The notes beneath the pieces are model-generated. The model was not told the origin of the DNA and ran no database searches. It saw nothing but the letters and a program-made list of their open reading frames with translations. The translations under genes were made by a program, and so were the position numbers. Below, piece after piece: positions 9,035-17,834 of a stretch of 64,000 bases of DNA (position 1 is its first letter; every line of letters starts with the position of its first letter). The stretch is from contig JBARUK010000098.1 in assembly GCA_049645705.1 (NCBI GenBank), forward strand, positions 67,668-131,667, in the 5' to 3' direction. This DNA is from JBGNFV01 sp049645705. Its GTDB lineage: Bacteria; Bacteroidota; Bacteroidia; Cytophagales; Cyclobacteriaceae.

Positions 9035-9102
9035 TAGCTTTTTCCCCGGTTTTTCTCATTTTTTTGTACATTGAGCCGTTTTTTAAGCTCAAGGTTACCT
9101 CT

Positions 9103-9924
9103 ATGTCCATACACCGGCCCGATATTAAAAAAATCACCACTCACCAGCTTCAGGAAATGAAGAACCGTGGTGAAAAGATCTCCATGCTTACTGCATATGA
9201 CTATTCTATGGCACGGCTACTGGATGCAGCCGGTATAGACGTCATACTGGTAGGAGACTCGGCCAGTAACGTTATGGCGGGTAATGAAACCACATTGCCC
9301 ATCACCCTGGATCACATGATCTATCATGCCACCTCGGTTGTAAAGGCTGTAGACAGGGCATTGGTCATAGTAGACATACCTTTCGGCTCGTACCAGGGCA
9401 ATAGCAGCGAAGCGCTTCGCTCTGCCATACGTATTATGAAAGAGAGTGGTGCCCACGGGGTAAAAATGGAAGGTGGGGCGGAGATCAAAGAGAGCGTCAT
9501 CCGTATACTCAGCGCCGGTGTTCCGGTTATGGGTCACCTCGGCCTTACCCCGCAGAGTATATACAAGTTTGGCACCTACACGGTACGTGCGCGTGAAGAG
9601 GAAGAGGCTGCTAAGCTCATACATGATGCTAAGCTGCTGGAAGAATGCGGGTGCTTCGGCCTCGTATTAGAGAAGATACCATCCGGGCTCGCCAAAAAAG
9701 TAGCCGAAGAAGTTAGTATACCCGTTATCGGCATTGGTGCCGGGCCCGATGTAGACGGCCAGGTACTGGTAGTGCACGATTTGCTGGGCATCACCCAGGA
9801 GTTTAAGCCGCGGTTTCTGAGAAGGTATGCCGACCTGCACAAAACTATAACCGAGGCCGTTAGTCATTACATAGAGGATGTTAAAAGCCTCGATTTCCCC
9901 AAAGAAACAGAAAGTTATAAATAA
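9103..9924 (+). CDS. panB: 3-methyl-2-oxobutanoate hydroxymethyltransferase (PanB)
   Basis: PanB adds a hydroxymethyl group from 5,10-methylene-tetrahydrofolate to 3-methyl-2-oxobutanoate, the first step of pantothenate and CoA synthesis, in the cytoplasm. The ATG at 9103 gives 273 residues, the usual family length; an upstream TTG at 9064 would add 13 atypical residues. Family signatures are MLTAYDYSMARLLDAAG, the metal-binding VGDSASNVMAG, a VKMEGG segment and GLTPQS. The GIGAGPDVDGQVLV stretch is near residue 210. The gene lies 58 nt before icd; neither panC nor panD is nearby. Confidence 0.96.
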   Translation: MSIHRPDIKKITTHQLQEMKNRGEKISMLTAYDYSMARLLDAAGIDVILVGDSASNVMAGNETTLPITLDHMIYHATSVVKAVDRALVIVDIPFGSYQGNSSEALRSAIRIMKESGAHGVKMEGGAEIKESVIRILSAGVPVMGHLGLTPQSIYKFGTYTVRAREEEEAAKLIHDAKLLEECGCFGLVLEKIPSGLAKKVAEEVSIPVIGIGAGPDVDGQVLVVHDLLGITQEFKPRFLRRYADLHKTITEAVSHYIEDVKSLDFPKETESYK

Positions 9925-9982
9925 GTGAGTGGCCGGTCTGCTTAGGCAGTAGCGGCACAGTTTATCTCAACAATCGAACAGA

Positions 9983-11209
9983 ATGAGTGAGCAGAAAATT
10001 ACCATCAAAGACGGCAACCTGCAGGTGCCTGATAACCCCGTAATTCCCTTTATCGAAGGTGATGGAACAGGGGTAGATATTTGGCCAGCTGCCAAAAACG
10101 TTCTCGACAGTGCAGTAGAAAAAGCCTATGGTGGCAGTAAAAAGATCCAGTGGAAAGAAGTATATGCTGGTGAGAAGAGCTACAATCGTAACGGCGAGTG
10201 GCTTCCCGAAGAAACTCTGAATACATTCAGAGAATACCTGGTAGGCATAAAAGGCCCCCTCACTACACCTGTAGGTGGTGGTATCCGTTCCCTGAACGTA
10301 GCTCTGCGCCAGGAGCTGGACCTCTACGCCTGTGTGCGCCCCGTAAGGTGGTTTACTGGCACGCCGAGTCCCGTAAAAAGCCCCGGTGATGTAGACATGG
10401 TCATATTCCGTGAAAACACCGAAGACATCTACGCCGGTATAGAATTTCAGCAGGGAACAGAGGACGAAAAGCGTTTTGCCTCATTGCTGAAAGAAAACTT
10501 CCCCGACCGCTACAGCAAGGTTCGTTTTCCTGACTCTGCCGGATATGGCATCAAGCCCGTATCGCAGGAAGGAACAGGCCGCTTGGTCAAAGCAGCTATC
10601 GACTATGCCTTTAGTACCGGTCGCGACAGTGTAACCCTTGTACATAAAGGGAACATCATGAAATTTACCGAAGGTGCATTCCGCGACTGGGGCTACGAAG
10701 TAGCTAAAAACCAGTACGGTGCGTCAGATTACGAAGGTGGTCCGTGGCAGGTTATCGAGAAGGACGGCCACAAGATCATCATCAAAGATGTAATTGCCGA
10801 TGCCTTCCTTCAGCAGATCCTGCTTCGCCCGGCAGAATACAGTGTGATCGCTACTCTTAACCTGAACGGCGACTATGTATCCGATGCACTTGCTGCCATG
10901 GTAGGCGGTATAGGCATTGCTCCTGGTGCAAATATCAACTATAATACAGGCAACGCCATCTTCGAGGCTACTCACGGAACAGCTCCCAAGTATGCCGGAC
11001 AGGACAAGGTAAATCCCGGCTCGGTTATCCTATCAGGGGCCATGATGCTCGGCTACCTCGGATGGACTGAAGCCGAAGACCTGATCTACAAAGGCCTGGA
11101 AAAAGCCATCTCTACCAAGCGTGTAACGTATGACTTTGACAGGCTTATGGATGATGCCACATTGCTTAAGTGCAGTGAGTTCGGCCAGGAAGTTGTAAGT
11201 AATATGTAA
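9983..11209 (+). CDS. icd: NADP-dependent isocitrate dehydrogenase
   Basis: The 408-residue enzyme oxidatively decarboxylates isocitrate to 2-oxoglutarate in the TCA cycle. It belongs to the homodimeric E. coli type. The substrate loop GGGIRSLNVALRQELDLY includes the serine that is phosphorylated in E. coli. The block MVIFRENTEDIYAGIEF is conserved. The NADP-selecting Lys-Tyr pair occurs in HGTAPKYAG, and a later Tyr occurs in VTYDFDRLMDD. The start ATG at 9983 matches the usual N-terminus. A terminator follows at 11231. No aceK is in the window, so phosphorylation control is not implied. Confidence 0.96.
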   Translation: MSEQKITIKDGNLQVPDNPVIPFIEGDGTGVDIWPAAKNVLDSAVEKAYGGSKKIQWKEVYAGEKSYNRNGEWLPEETLNTFREYLVGIKGPLTTPVGGGIRSLNVALRQELDLYACVRPVRWFTGTPSPVKSPGDVDMVIFRENTEDIYAGIEFQQGTEDEKRFASLLKENFPDRYSKVRFPDSAGYGIKPVSQEGTGRLVKAAIDYAFSTGRDSVTLVHKGNIMKFTEGAFRDWGYEVAKNQYGASDYEGGPWQVIEKDGHKIIIKDVIADAFLQQILLRPAEYSVIATLNLNGDYVSDALAAMVGGIGIAPGANINYNTGNAIFEATHGTAPKYAGQDKVNPGSVILSGAMMLGYLGWTEAEDLIYKGLEKAISTKRVTYDFDRLMDDATLLKCSEFGQEVVSNM

Positions 11210-11230
11210 TTACCGATTCACACCATAATC

Positions 11231-11263
11231 AAAAATGGCTGCCGCATGGTGGCCATTTTTTTT
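11231..11263 (+). terminator. Intrinsic terminator after icd
   Basis: An 8-bp stem (AAAATGGC/GCCATTTT) is followed by a run of T residues, 22 nt after the icd stop. It overlaps the upstream part of the longer open frame of the next gene, which supports the later start at 11321 for that gene. Confidence 0.75.
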
Positions 11264-11320
11264 GCGCAAATACTTGCCCTTTCCTCAAACCACTTTGCAA
11301 AGGGGCATGTTTTGCTGCTA

Positions 11321-11950
11321 ATGAAGTCTTATTTACCACTATTTCCTCTCAATACTGTTGTCTTCCCCGGCGAGTCACTGAACCTTCATATCTTTGAACC
11401 CCGCTATAAACAACTCATAAGCGAGTGCCAGGAAAATAACACGAACTTCGGCATACCTCTCTATCTGGAAAGTGAGATCAGCTACGGAACCGAAATGTCA
11501 CTGTTGGCTGTAGAAAAACTATACCCTGACGGCCGTATGGACATACGAACCAAAGGTCACCGGGTATTTCACGTTCTCAGCTTTGACAACCCCTCACCCG
11601 GTAAGCTCTACGCCGGGGGCGATGTGGAAATATTGGAAACCGACCTGAAAGCCAAACCCGAAACCACCGACGAGATGATAGAGCTTGCCCGCGAGCTATA
11701 CCAGAACCTTAATGTGGTACAGGACGTCAGTATATCGGAAAACATCCTGAGCTTCGACCTGGGGCACAAAATAGGTCTGTCGCAGGAGCAGGAATATGCC
11801 CTGCTCAAAATAGAAAAAGAGGAAATAAGGCAGTTATTTATTGTGGCCCATCTCAAAAAGGCCATCCCCATGCTCCGTGACATAGAAAAAACCAAAGAGC
11901 GTATCCGGATGAATGGGCATTTCAAGTCATTCGACCCGCTGGACTTTTAG
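11321..11950 (+). CDS. Lon substrate-binding domain protein (LON-SB only)
   Basis: The 209-residue protein consists of the N-terminal substrate-binding domain of Lon protease and lacks the AAA+ and protease domains. The signature LPLFPLNTVVFPGESLNLHIFEPRY is intact in sequence order near residues 5-30, and the C-terminal helices (residues 120-200) match the family. The ATG at 11321 is chosen because an upstream GTG at 11246 would place coding sequence across the icd terminator. Stand-alone members are common, but their role is not well defined; a chaperone-like or adaptor role is only inferred. Confidence 0.88.
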   Translation: MKSYLPLFPLNTVVFPGESLNLHIFEPRYKQLISECQENNTNFGIPLYLESEISYGTEMSLLAVEKLYPDGRMDIRTKGHRVFHVLSFDNPSPGKLYAGGDVEILETDLKAKPETTDEMIELARELYQNLNVVQDVSISENILSFDLGHKIGLSQEQEYALLKIEKEEIRQLFIVAHLKKAIPMLRDIEKTKERIRMNGHFKSFDPLDF

Positions 11951-11976
11951 CATTTTTCTTTTTCATCCGTAGCAGC

Positions 11977-11984
11977 TACTTTTG
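11977..11984 (+). promoter_or_regulatory. Candidate -7 element (TACTTTTG) for nuoA
   Basis: An exact TAnnTTTG match ends 8 nt before the nuoA ATG, which would give a 5' leader of only a few nucleotides. Upstream is T-rich sequence but no exact TTTG at the expected spacing. Confidence 0.45.
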
Positions 11985-11992
11985 AATACTCT

Positions 11993-12499
11993 ATGGAAAA
12001 CCAGATTTCTGCATTTGGCGAAGTACTACTGTTCATCGTAGGTGCTATCATCTTCGTAGCGGGCGGCCTTATTACCGCCTGGCTGGTCAGGCCCAACAGG
12101 CCCAATGAAGAAAAGCTTACCACCTACGAGTGTGGAGAAGACCCTGTGGGCTCTGCCTGGGGGCGTTTTAACGTACGCTTCTATGTCATTGCGCTGGTAT
12201 TCATTTTATTTGATGTGGAGATCGTATTCTTGTTTCCCTGGTCAGTTGTATTTGGTCAGAAAGAGCTCATTAGCGAGACCAACGGCATGTGGGGCTGGTT
12301 CTCCCTGGTAGAAATGTTCGTATTCATAGGTGTACTCCTGCTCGGACTGGCCTATGTATGGGTCAACGGCTTCCTGGACTGGGTAAAGCCAGAAGTAAAA
12401 ACCACTCCCCAGGACTCCCCCGTACCAGACAGCCTGTACGAAAATCTGAATAGCCGGTATGCGGCGGAAAATGTAAAGCAAGATGGGGTTACTCGATAA
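11993..12499 (+). CDS. nuoA: NADH-quinone oxidoreductase subunit A
   Basis: NuoA is a small membrane subunit of proton-pumping complex I, near the quinone channel. The 168 residues hold three helices (about 8-32, 67-90, 100-123). The conserved loop TYECGEDPVGSAWGRFNVRFY carries the invariant acidic residue and cysteine, and the following helix contains FDVEIVFLFPW. The C-terminal soluble tail of about 35 residues is longer than in many NuoA proteins. The 3' end overlaps nuoB by 17 nt, a strong sign of co-transcription. Confidence 0.95.
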   Translation: MENQISAFGEVLLFIVGAIIFVAGGLITAWLVRPNRPNEEKLTTYECGEDPVGSAWGRFNVRFYVIALVFILFDVEIVFLFPWSVVFGQKELISETNGMWGWFSLVEMFVFIGVLLLGLAYVWVNGFLDWVKPEVKTTPQDSPVPDSLYENLNSRYAAENVKQDGVTR

Positions 12500-13031
12500 G
12501 GAATTTAACAGTGGTGGCGTAGTCGTCAGCCGGGTCGATGACCTTATCAACTGGGCCAGGCTCTCCAGCCTGTGGCCTATGGGCTTCGGTATAGCCTGCT
12601 GTGCTATAGAGATGATGAGTAGCTATGCATCCGGGTACGACCTGGACCGCTTTGGTGTGATACCCCGCCCCTCTCCGCGGCAGTCCGATGTCATGATCGT
12701 AGCGGGTACCGTTACCTTTAAAATGGCCGACCGTATACGCCGCCTATACGAACAGATGGCCGAGCCTCGCTACGTTATTTCGATGGGGTCATGCTCAAAC
12801 TGCGGCGGTCCGTACTGGCAGCATGGCTATCATGTAGTGAAGGGTGTAGACCGCATTATACCTGTAGATGTATATGTGCCAGGCTGCCCGCCGCGGCCGG
12901 AAAGCCTGATAGGTGGCATACTCAAACTGCAGGAAAAGATCAGGACTGAAACCCTCATGGCCCCTAAAGCTGCCGAGGCCATTCTGCAAAAGAGACATGC
13001 GGCTCAGATCAGCAACAGCACCACCGAATAG
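12483..13031 (+). CDS. nuoB: NADH-quinone oxidoreductase subunit B
   Basis: NuoB carries the terminal iron-sulfur cluster N2, which passes electrons to quinone. The 182-residue protein has the tandem cysteines in FGIACCAIEMM (residues 39-40) and the other cluster cysteines in SMGSCSNCGG and VPGCPPRPE. The core is of normal length. The ATG lies inside the end of nuoA. Its own 3' end overlaps by 28 nt the end of a convergent ZIP-like gene, which separates it from nuoC. The identity is certain; the interrupted gene order is the odd point. Confidence 0.96.
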   Translation: MGLLDKEFNSGGVVVSRVDDLINWARLSSLWPMGFGIACCAIEMMSSYASGYDLDRFGVIPRPSPRQSDVMIVAGTVTFKMADRIRRLYEQMAEPRYVISMGSCSNCGGPYWQHGYHVVKGVDRIIPVDVYVPGCPPRPESLIGGILKLQEKIRTETLMAPKAAEAILQKRHAAQISNSTTE

Positions 13032-13729
13032 GCCAGACACCCTGCCAAAAAGGCCGGAAAGTTACTTCTCCGCTCCTCAGGCAGTTCTTCCTTCAGTGTA
13101 TTTAAAATCACTCCGCCAGACACCAGACCGAAGATCACACCTATACCTGCAGGAGGAATTTCTGTAGCCAAACCTACTACCCATCCGCCTATAACGGAAC
13201 CTGACAGTACAAACCGCCCTGTTTTTTTATACCTGGTACCGTAGTGGTCCTGTAGCCCGAAGTCATTTATGATAAAGTGAGCCACCATAGCCAGCACATA
13301 GTACATCAGCTCTTCAGGCTCAGTTTCGTTTCTGTTTACCAGCAGATAGCCAATGAGAATATTGTAGACCGCAAAAGTGGCCAGATGAATGTAAAATGTC
13401 CTGCCGTCGGACTCCTGGGATCTGCCATCTCGCTTTCTTTCAGATTCCCGGCTGAGCTTAGCCGCCCGCTCTATTCCGTAGAACAGCACTAACCCCGCCA
13501 GGCTGAAAACGTACAGGTGATGCTTGAAGAAGCCATCGCCCCTGAAATGCTGCTGCCATACTTCCAGCTCAGGTAGTACATGAATAAATACGTAGGCAAC
13601 GGATATGCCGCCGCCGAATGAGAGCCACTTGCTCCGGGGGAGCATTTTTATGAACGTCAGCTTCCCGGCAAAAAAATGAACCAGGGCTAAGATCAGCGCG
13701 CATATACCTGTTAAAATCCATTCAGACAT
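13004..13729 (-). CDS. ZIP-like polytopic membrane protein interrupting the nuo cluster
   Basis: The 241-residue product (ATG at 13729; a GTG at 13747 would add six residues) has about seven to eight hydrophobic helices. A charged cytoplasmic-looking loop (RESERKRDGRSQESDGR) lies near residues 100-115. The pattern resembles ZIP-family metal transporters, with histidine in YVFIHVLPEL, HFIINDFGLQDHY and the late SGGVILNTLKEELPEE segment. The canonical ZIP metal-site motif HNxxD is not seen, so metal transport is a guess. It runs against nuoAB and nuoCD, overlapping the nuoB end by 28 nt. Confidence 0.7.
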   Translation of the reverse strand: MSEWILTGICALILALVHFFAGKLTFIKMLPRSKWLSFGGGISVAYVFIHVLPELEVWQQHFRGDGFFKHHLYVFSLAGLVLFYGIERAAKLSRESERKRDGRSQESDGRTFYIHLATFAVYNILIGYLLVNRNETEPEELMYYVLAMVAHFIINDFGLQDHYGTRYKKTGRFVLSGSVIGGWVVGLATEIPPAGIGVIFGLVSGGVILNTLKEELPEERRSNFPAFLAGCLAYSVVLLLI

Positions 13730-13751
13730 AAATTCTATAACCCGCACCTTC

Positions 13752-13759
13752 TATCTTTG
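13752..13759 (+). promoter_or_regulatory. Candidate -7 element (TATCTTTG) for nuoCD
   Basis: An exact -7 match lies 77 nt before nuoC, inside the gap between the opposing ZIP-like gene and nuoC. A second match (TATTTTTG, 13825-13832) lies 4 nt before the nuoC ATG. Either would supply the separate transcription that the interrupted cluster needs. Confidence 0.4.
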
Positions 13760-13835
13760 TTGATCTGCTCTGTATTACTTTATATTCATCCGGCTTATCA
13801 GTTTAATAGGTGAATGACTTTCTGTATTTTTGATC

Positions 13836-14330
13836 ATGCTTGCAAACGAGATCCATGATTTTATACAGAGGGAAGTAGATGAAGAGGCCGTTCTTTCATT
13901 TGACGAAACCTCTACACCGCCTACCATTACCATACCGCCCCGGCTTCTCGTCTCTGTGGCGGACAAGCTGTATCGACATCCCGATACCTATTTCGATTTT
14001 CTAAGCTGCCTGACCGGTCTGGACAACGGACCCGGACAACCGGCAGAAGTGATCTACCATCTCTATTCCATTCCCTTCAATCAAAAAATCGTCCTGCGCA
14101 CAGAGCTACCTAAGCCCCAAGACGGCAGTCTGCCTGCCGTACCTACCGTATCGCATATATGGAAAACCGCATTATGGCATGAGCGCGAGGCCTACGACCT
14201 GGTAGGCATTGCCTTCACGGGTCATCCTGACCTGCGCCGCATTCTGTTGCCCGCAGACTGGGAGGGGCACCCTCTCCGCAAAGATTACGACGAGCAAGCC
14301 TACTACCATGGCATAAAAGTAGCATACTGA
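13836..14330 (+). CDS. nuoC: NADH-quinone oxidoreductase subunit C
   Basis: NuoC is the 30-kDa-type subunit of the peripheral arm of complex I. The 164-residue protein has the family signature WHEREAYDLVGIAFTGHP and, close to the C-terminus, LRRILLPADWEGHPLRKDY. The ATG at 13836 is preferred to the TTG two codons earlier. The stop overlaps the nuoD start by one base (TGATG), so the two are translationally coupled. It is a separate subunit, not a NuoCD fusion. Confidence 0.94.
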   Translation: MLANEIHDFIQREVDEEAVLSFDETSTPPTITIPPRLLVSVADKLYRHPDTYFDFLSCLTGLDNGPGQPAEVIYHLYSIPFNQKIVLRTELPKPQDGSLPAVPTVSHIWKTALWHEREAYDLVGIAFTGHPDLRRILLPADWEGHPLRKDYDEQAYYHGIKVAY

Positions 14331-15547
14331 TGGCCAACCCTATCCAATATACCTACGACGAAGCCCACCTGCGGAACTCCGAGCCAAATAAGTATGAGGC
14401 CAGTCAGTTACAGGGCGGGGAAATGCTTATCAACATAGGTCCCCAGCATCCCAGTACCCACGGCGTACTGCGCCTGGAAGTCATCACCGATGGTGAGATC
14501 ATTCGCGAAGTAGTCCCTCACCTCGGGTACCTGCACCGCTGCTTTGAGAAGCATGCCGAAAGTATGCCCTACAACCAGACCATCCCCTTTGTAGACAGGA
14601 TGGACTACCTGGCTGCCATGAACAGTGAGCATGCCTTTGCCATGGGTGTGGAGCAGATGCTGGGCATACACGAAAAGATCCCCGCCCGAACTGAATACAT
14701 CAGGGTCCTGGTGGCTGAGCTCAACCGCCTCGCTTCCCACTTCGTAGCCATAGGTACTTACGGACTCGATATCGGGGCATTCACCCCCTTTCTATGGCTC
14801 ATGCGTGACCGGGAGCATATTCTCAGACTCCTGGAATGGACCTGCGGAGCACGTATGCTCTATAACTATATTTGGGTAGGCGGTCTGTTTTACGACCTGC
14901 CCGTAGGCTTCGAAGAACGCACCCGTGAGTTCACAGACTACCTGCTTCCTAAAATGGAAGAAATGGAAAAGCTGGTGATCGATAATAAGATATTTGTAGA
15001 GCGTACGGCCAATGTCGGCGTACTGTCGCGGGACCTGGCCATCAACTATGGCGTATCCGGTCCTATGCTCAGGGGCAGCGGACTCAGGTACGACCTGCGC
15101 CGGGTAGATGGCTATTCTGTTTACCCCGAACTGGAGTTCGACATTCCTGTGGGGGAAGGCGCCATGGGTACCCTGGGCGACTGCTGGGACCGCACCTGGG
15201 TACGTGTCAGGGAGTGCCACGAGTCCATCAGTATCATCAAACAATGTTTGGACAGGCTGCAGAGCGATCTGAAAAGGACCCGCGACTATGACCCGCGCAC
15301 AATGGTACCCAAAAAGATCCGACCTAAAAAACAGGACCTGTATGTAAGGGCCGAAAACCCCAAAGGTGAACTCGGCTTCTACTTCCGGGCCGATGGCCGG
15401 TCTGATATACCTCTCCGCTGCAAAGCACGCAGCCCCTGCTTTGTAAACCTTAGCGTGCTGTCAGAGATCAGTCGCGGTGCTATGGTGGCAGACCTCATAG
15501 CCATAGTCGGATCGCTGGATATGGTACTGGGCGAAGTAGACAGGTAA
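14330..15547 (+). CDS. nuoD: NADH-quinone oxidoreductase subunit D
   Basis: NuoD is the 49-kDa-type subunit that forms the quinone site with NuoB. The 405-residue protein shows NIGPQHPSTHGVLR near the N-terminus with the quinone-site histidine, then GYLHRCFEKHAE, and the C-terminal SLDMVLGEVDR that is almost invariant. Length and ends are normal. The remaining nuo genes (E to N) are not downstream; after 60 nt comes nnr. Confidence 0.96.
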   Translation: MANPIQYTYDEAHLRNSEPNKYEASQLQGGEMLINIGPQHPSTHGVLRLEVITDGEIIREVVPHLGYLHRCFEKHAESMPYNQTIPFVDRMDYLAAMNSEHAFAMGVEQMLGIHEKIPARTEYIRVLVAELNRLASHFVAIGTYGLDIGAFTPFLWLMRDREHILRLLEWTCGARMLYNYIWVGGLFYDLPVGFEERTREFTDYLLPKMEEMEKLVIDNKIFVERTANVGVLSRDLAINYGVSGPMLRGSGLRYDLRRVDGYSVYPELEFDIPVGEGAMGTLGDCWDRTWVRVRECHESISIIKQCLDRLQSDLKRTRDYDPRTMVPKKIRPKKQDLYVRAENPKGELGFYFRADGRSDIPLRCKARSPCFVNLSVLSEISRGAMVADLIAIVGSLDMVLGEVDR

Positions 15548-15607
15548 GGCCTTAACTTTCCTATACTTAATTGCTTATACTATCATAACAAAACTCCACT
15601 CTGCTGC

Positions 15608-17104
15608 ATGAAGATCCTCTCTGCCGAACAGATACGAAAGCTCGACGAGTATACCATAGAACATGAGCCGGTAAGCAGTACAAACCTGATGGAACGCGCC
15701 GCCGGTAGGTTTACAGACCGCCTGACTGTGTCTTACGGGCCAGAAAACAGAACGGCTATAATGTGCGGCCCCGGCAATAACGGGGGCGACGGACTTTGCG
15801 TAGCAAGAATGCTTACCCGGCTGGACTACCAGGTAGTCGTATTTGTAGTGCGTACTGATGACAAAGGGTCGGAAGATTTTACGGTCAATCTTCGCCGACT
15901 GGAAGATGTTTGCCCCGTTCAAGAAATACGTACGGCGGGTCAGATTCCCGACCTGGCCGACTTCGATATATTAATAGATGCCCTCTTCGGCTCCGGACTT
16001 TCACGGCCTGCGGAGGGCATTTTTGCCGCAGTGATCGAAGCGATGAACAGAGTTTCCGCACCTGCCATAAGCATAGACATACCCTCCGGGTTGTTTAGTG
16101 ACAAAGCCACCTCTGAAGGAGCAGTGGTACAGGCCACACATACATTTACCTTCCAGGTGCCTAAACTGGCATTTATACTTCCGGAAAATGGTCGGCACGT
16201 GGGCAATTGGGAAGTACTGGACATAGGATTACATCCAAAAGCACTGAAAGATGCCGAGACTGACCACCTCATTATCACTGAAAAAGAACTCAGAAGCTTT
16301 CTGCAGGTCAGAAGCCAGTTCAGTCATAAGGGTAATTTTGGCAAAGCCTGCATCATAGCCGGAAGCAAAGGCACTATGGGCGCAGCCGTGTTGTCCGGCA
16401 GGGCCTGCCTGCGGAGTGGCATAGGCCTGCTGACTATGCATATACCGTGCTGCGGATATAGCATTGTTCAGTCTGCTATACCGGAGGCCATGGCACATTG
16501 TGATATGTCTTCCGATCATTTGAGCAGTATCCCTGACCTTACCTCTTTTACTGTCATTGGTGCCGGACCTGGCATAGGCACCTCCTCTGCTGCCGTAAAG
16601 GCCATCCGCGATCTGCTCACTAATGTAAACTCTCCCTTGGTACTGGATGCCGATGCACTGAATATACTCAGTGAAAATCGCGAACTACTCAAACTGCTGC
16701 CTGAAAACACTATACTAACCCCGCACCCCAGGGAGTTCGAAAGACTGGCCGGGGAGAGCCGTAACGGATTCGAACAACTGGATCTTCAAAAAGATTTTTC
16801 GCGTAAGTACAATGTTATCGTAGTCAGAAAGGGAGCTCATACAGCAGTAAGTCTACCGAACGGTAAAGTATTTTTTAACGATACCGGAAACCCCGGCATG
16901 GCTACCGGAGGCTCTGGAGATGTGCTTACCGGTATCATTACCGCTACCTTGGGCACTTACGAACCATGGCAGGCAGCTATACTCGGTGTCTATCTGCACG
17001 GGCTGGCGGCAGACCTGGCCCTGGAGACTCAAAGCCAGGAATCATTACTTCCTACTGACCTGACTGAATATATAGGGCGGGCCTACGAAATACTGTGGTC
17101 GTAA
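15608..17104 (+). CDS. nnr: Bifunctional NAD(P)H-hydrate epimerase/dehydratase
   Basis: This enzyme repairs hydrated, inactive NADH and NADPH. The N-terminal YjeF_N epimerase domain (about residues 1-215) interconverts the hydrate epimers. The C-terminal ribokinase-like domain (about 225-495) dehydrates the S form using ADP or ATP. Seen motifs are CGPGNNGGDGLCVARML and DALFGSGLSRP in the first half, and IPEAM, LDADAL, LTPHPREF and GNPGMATGGSGDVLTGI in the second. At 498 residues it is a full-length fusion. Its stop overlaps the mtgA start (TAATG). Its place right after nuoD fits a role in protecting the NADH pool. Confidence 0.95.
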   Translation: MKILSAEQIRKLDEYTIEHEPVSSTNLMERAAGRFTDRLTVSYGPENRTAIMCGPGNNGGDGLCVARMLTRLDYQVVVFVVRTDDKGSEDFTVNLRRLEDVCPVQEIRTAGQIPDLADFDILIDALFGSGLSRPAEGIFAAVIEAMNRVSAPAISIDIPSGLFSDKATSEGAVVQATHTFTFQVPKLAFILPENGRHVGNWEVLDIGLHPKALKDAETDHLIITEKELRSFLQVRSQFSHKGNFGKACIIAGSKGTMGAAVLSGRACLRSGIGLLTMHIPCCGYSIVQSAIPEAMAHCDMSSDHLSSIPDLTSFTVIGAGPGIGTSSAAVKAIRDLLTNVNSPLVLDADALNILSENRELLKLLPENTILTPHPREFERLAGESRNGFEQLDLQKDFSRKYNVIVVRKGAHTAVSLPNGKVFFNDTGNPGMATGGSGDVLTGIITATLGTYEPWQAAILGVYLHGLAADLALETQSQESLLPTDLTEYIGRAYEILWS

Positions 17105-17784
17105 TGGGTGCGGTAAAATTTTTATTCCGACTGGCTTTTTTTCTATGCCTCTGCTTTTTTCTGCAAAGCATCTGGCAGGTCATAATCTACCGCTTCGTCC
17201 CCCCGCTTTACACCTGGCATATGGTAGGCATCTATATGTCCGAAGGGTCACTGGAATACGAATGGGTCGAAATGGACGAGATCTCACCCTGGGCCGGTGT
17301 TACCGTTATCGCTGCAGAAGATCAGAAATTTCCTGAGCACCACGGATTTGATATCGAGGCCATAGAAAAAGTAATCGATGAGCGCAAAGAAGGAAAAAGT
17401 AGCAGGGGCGCCAGTACTATCTCACAGCAGGTGGCCAAAAATCTTTTTCTCTGGCACGGGAGAAACTACCTCAGGAAAGAGTTAGAGGCATACTATACTG
17501 TCCTTATAGAGAACCTTTGGCCAAAAGAACGTATCTTAGAGGTATATCTGAATGTGGCCCAGTTAGGCCCGGAAATATTCGGAGTGAATAAAGCCTCGGA
17601 GATATACTGGAATAAAGACGCCAAAGACATTAGTATTCAGGAGGCTGCGCTGCTTGCAGCAGTTTTACCTAACCCTATCAGGTTTTCGGCAAATAAACCT
17701 TCGGGGTATGTTAACCGTAGAAAAAATTGGATCATCAGACAATCTTACCAGATCGGAGGAAAAAAAATTATAGAGGATTTATGA
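17104..17784 (+). CDS. mtgA: Monofunctional peptidoglycan glycosyltransferase
   Basis: The 226-residue GT51 enzyme polymerises lipid II glycan chains at the outer face of the inner membrane. One membrane anchor lies at about residues 5-25. The GT51 motifs are AAEDQKFPEHHGFD with the catalytic glutamate, GASTISQQVAKNLFLW, RKELEAYYTVLIE and ERILEVYLNVAQLG. There is no transpeptidase domain, which separates MtgA from class A penicillin-binding proteins. The ATG at 17104 overlaps the nnr stop by one base; a GTG at 17095 is less likely. Confidence 0.93.
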   Translation: MGAVKFLFRLAFFLCLCFFLQSIWQVIIYRFVPPLYTWHMVGIYMSEGSLEYEWVEMDEISPWAGVTVIAAEDQKFPEHHGFDIEAIEKVIDERKEGKSSRGASTISQQVAKNLFLWHGRNYLRKELEAYYTVLIENLWPKERILEVYLNVAQLGPEIFGVNKASEIYWNKDAKDISIQEAALLAAVLPNPIRFSANKPSGYVNRRKNWIIRQSYQIGGKKIIEDL

Positions 17785-17834
17785 AATCCGGTTCGGTATT
17801 TGCTCCTACTTACAAAAGATAATTTCAAAAACTA

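Noticed and set aside
9035..9102. Extended N-terminus of PanB from TTG at 9064
   Set aside because: The 13 extra residues (YIEPFFKLKV type) are absent from the family and the ATG at 9103 gives the normal length.
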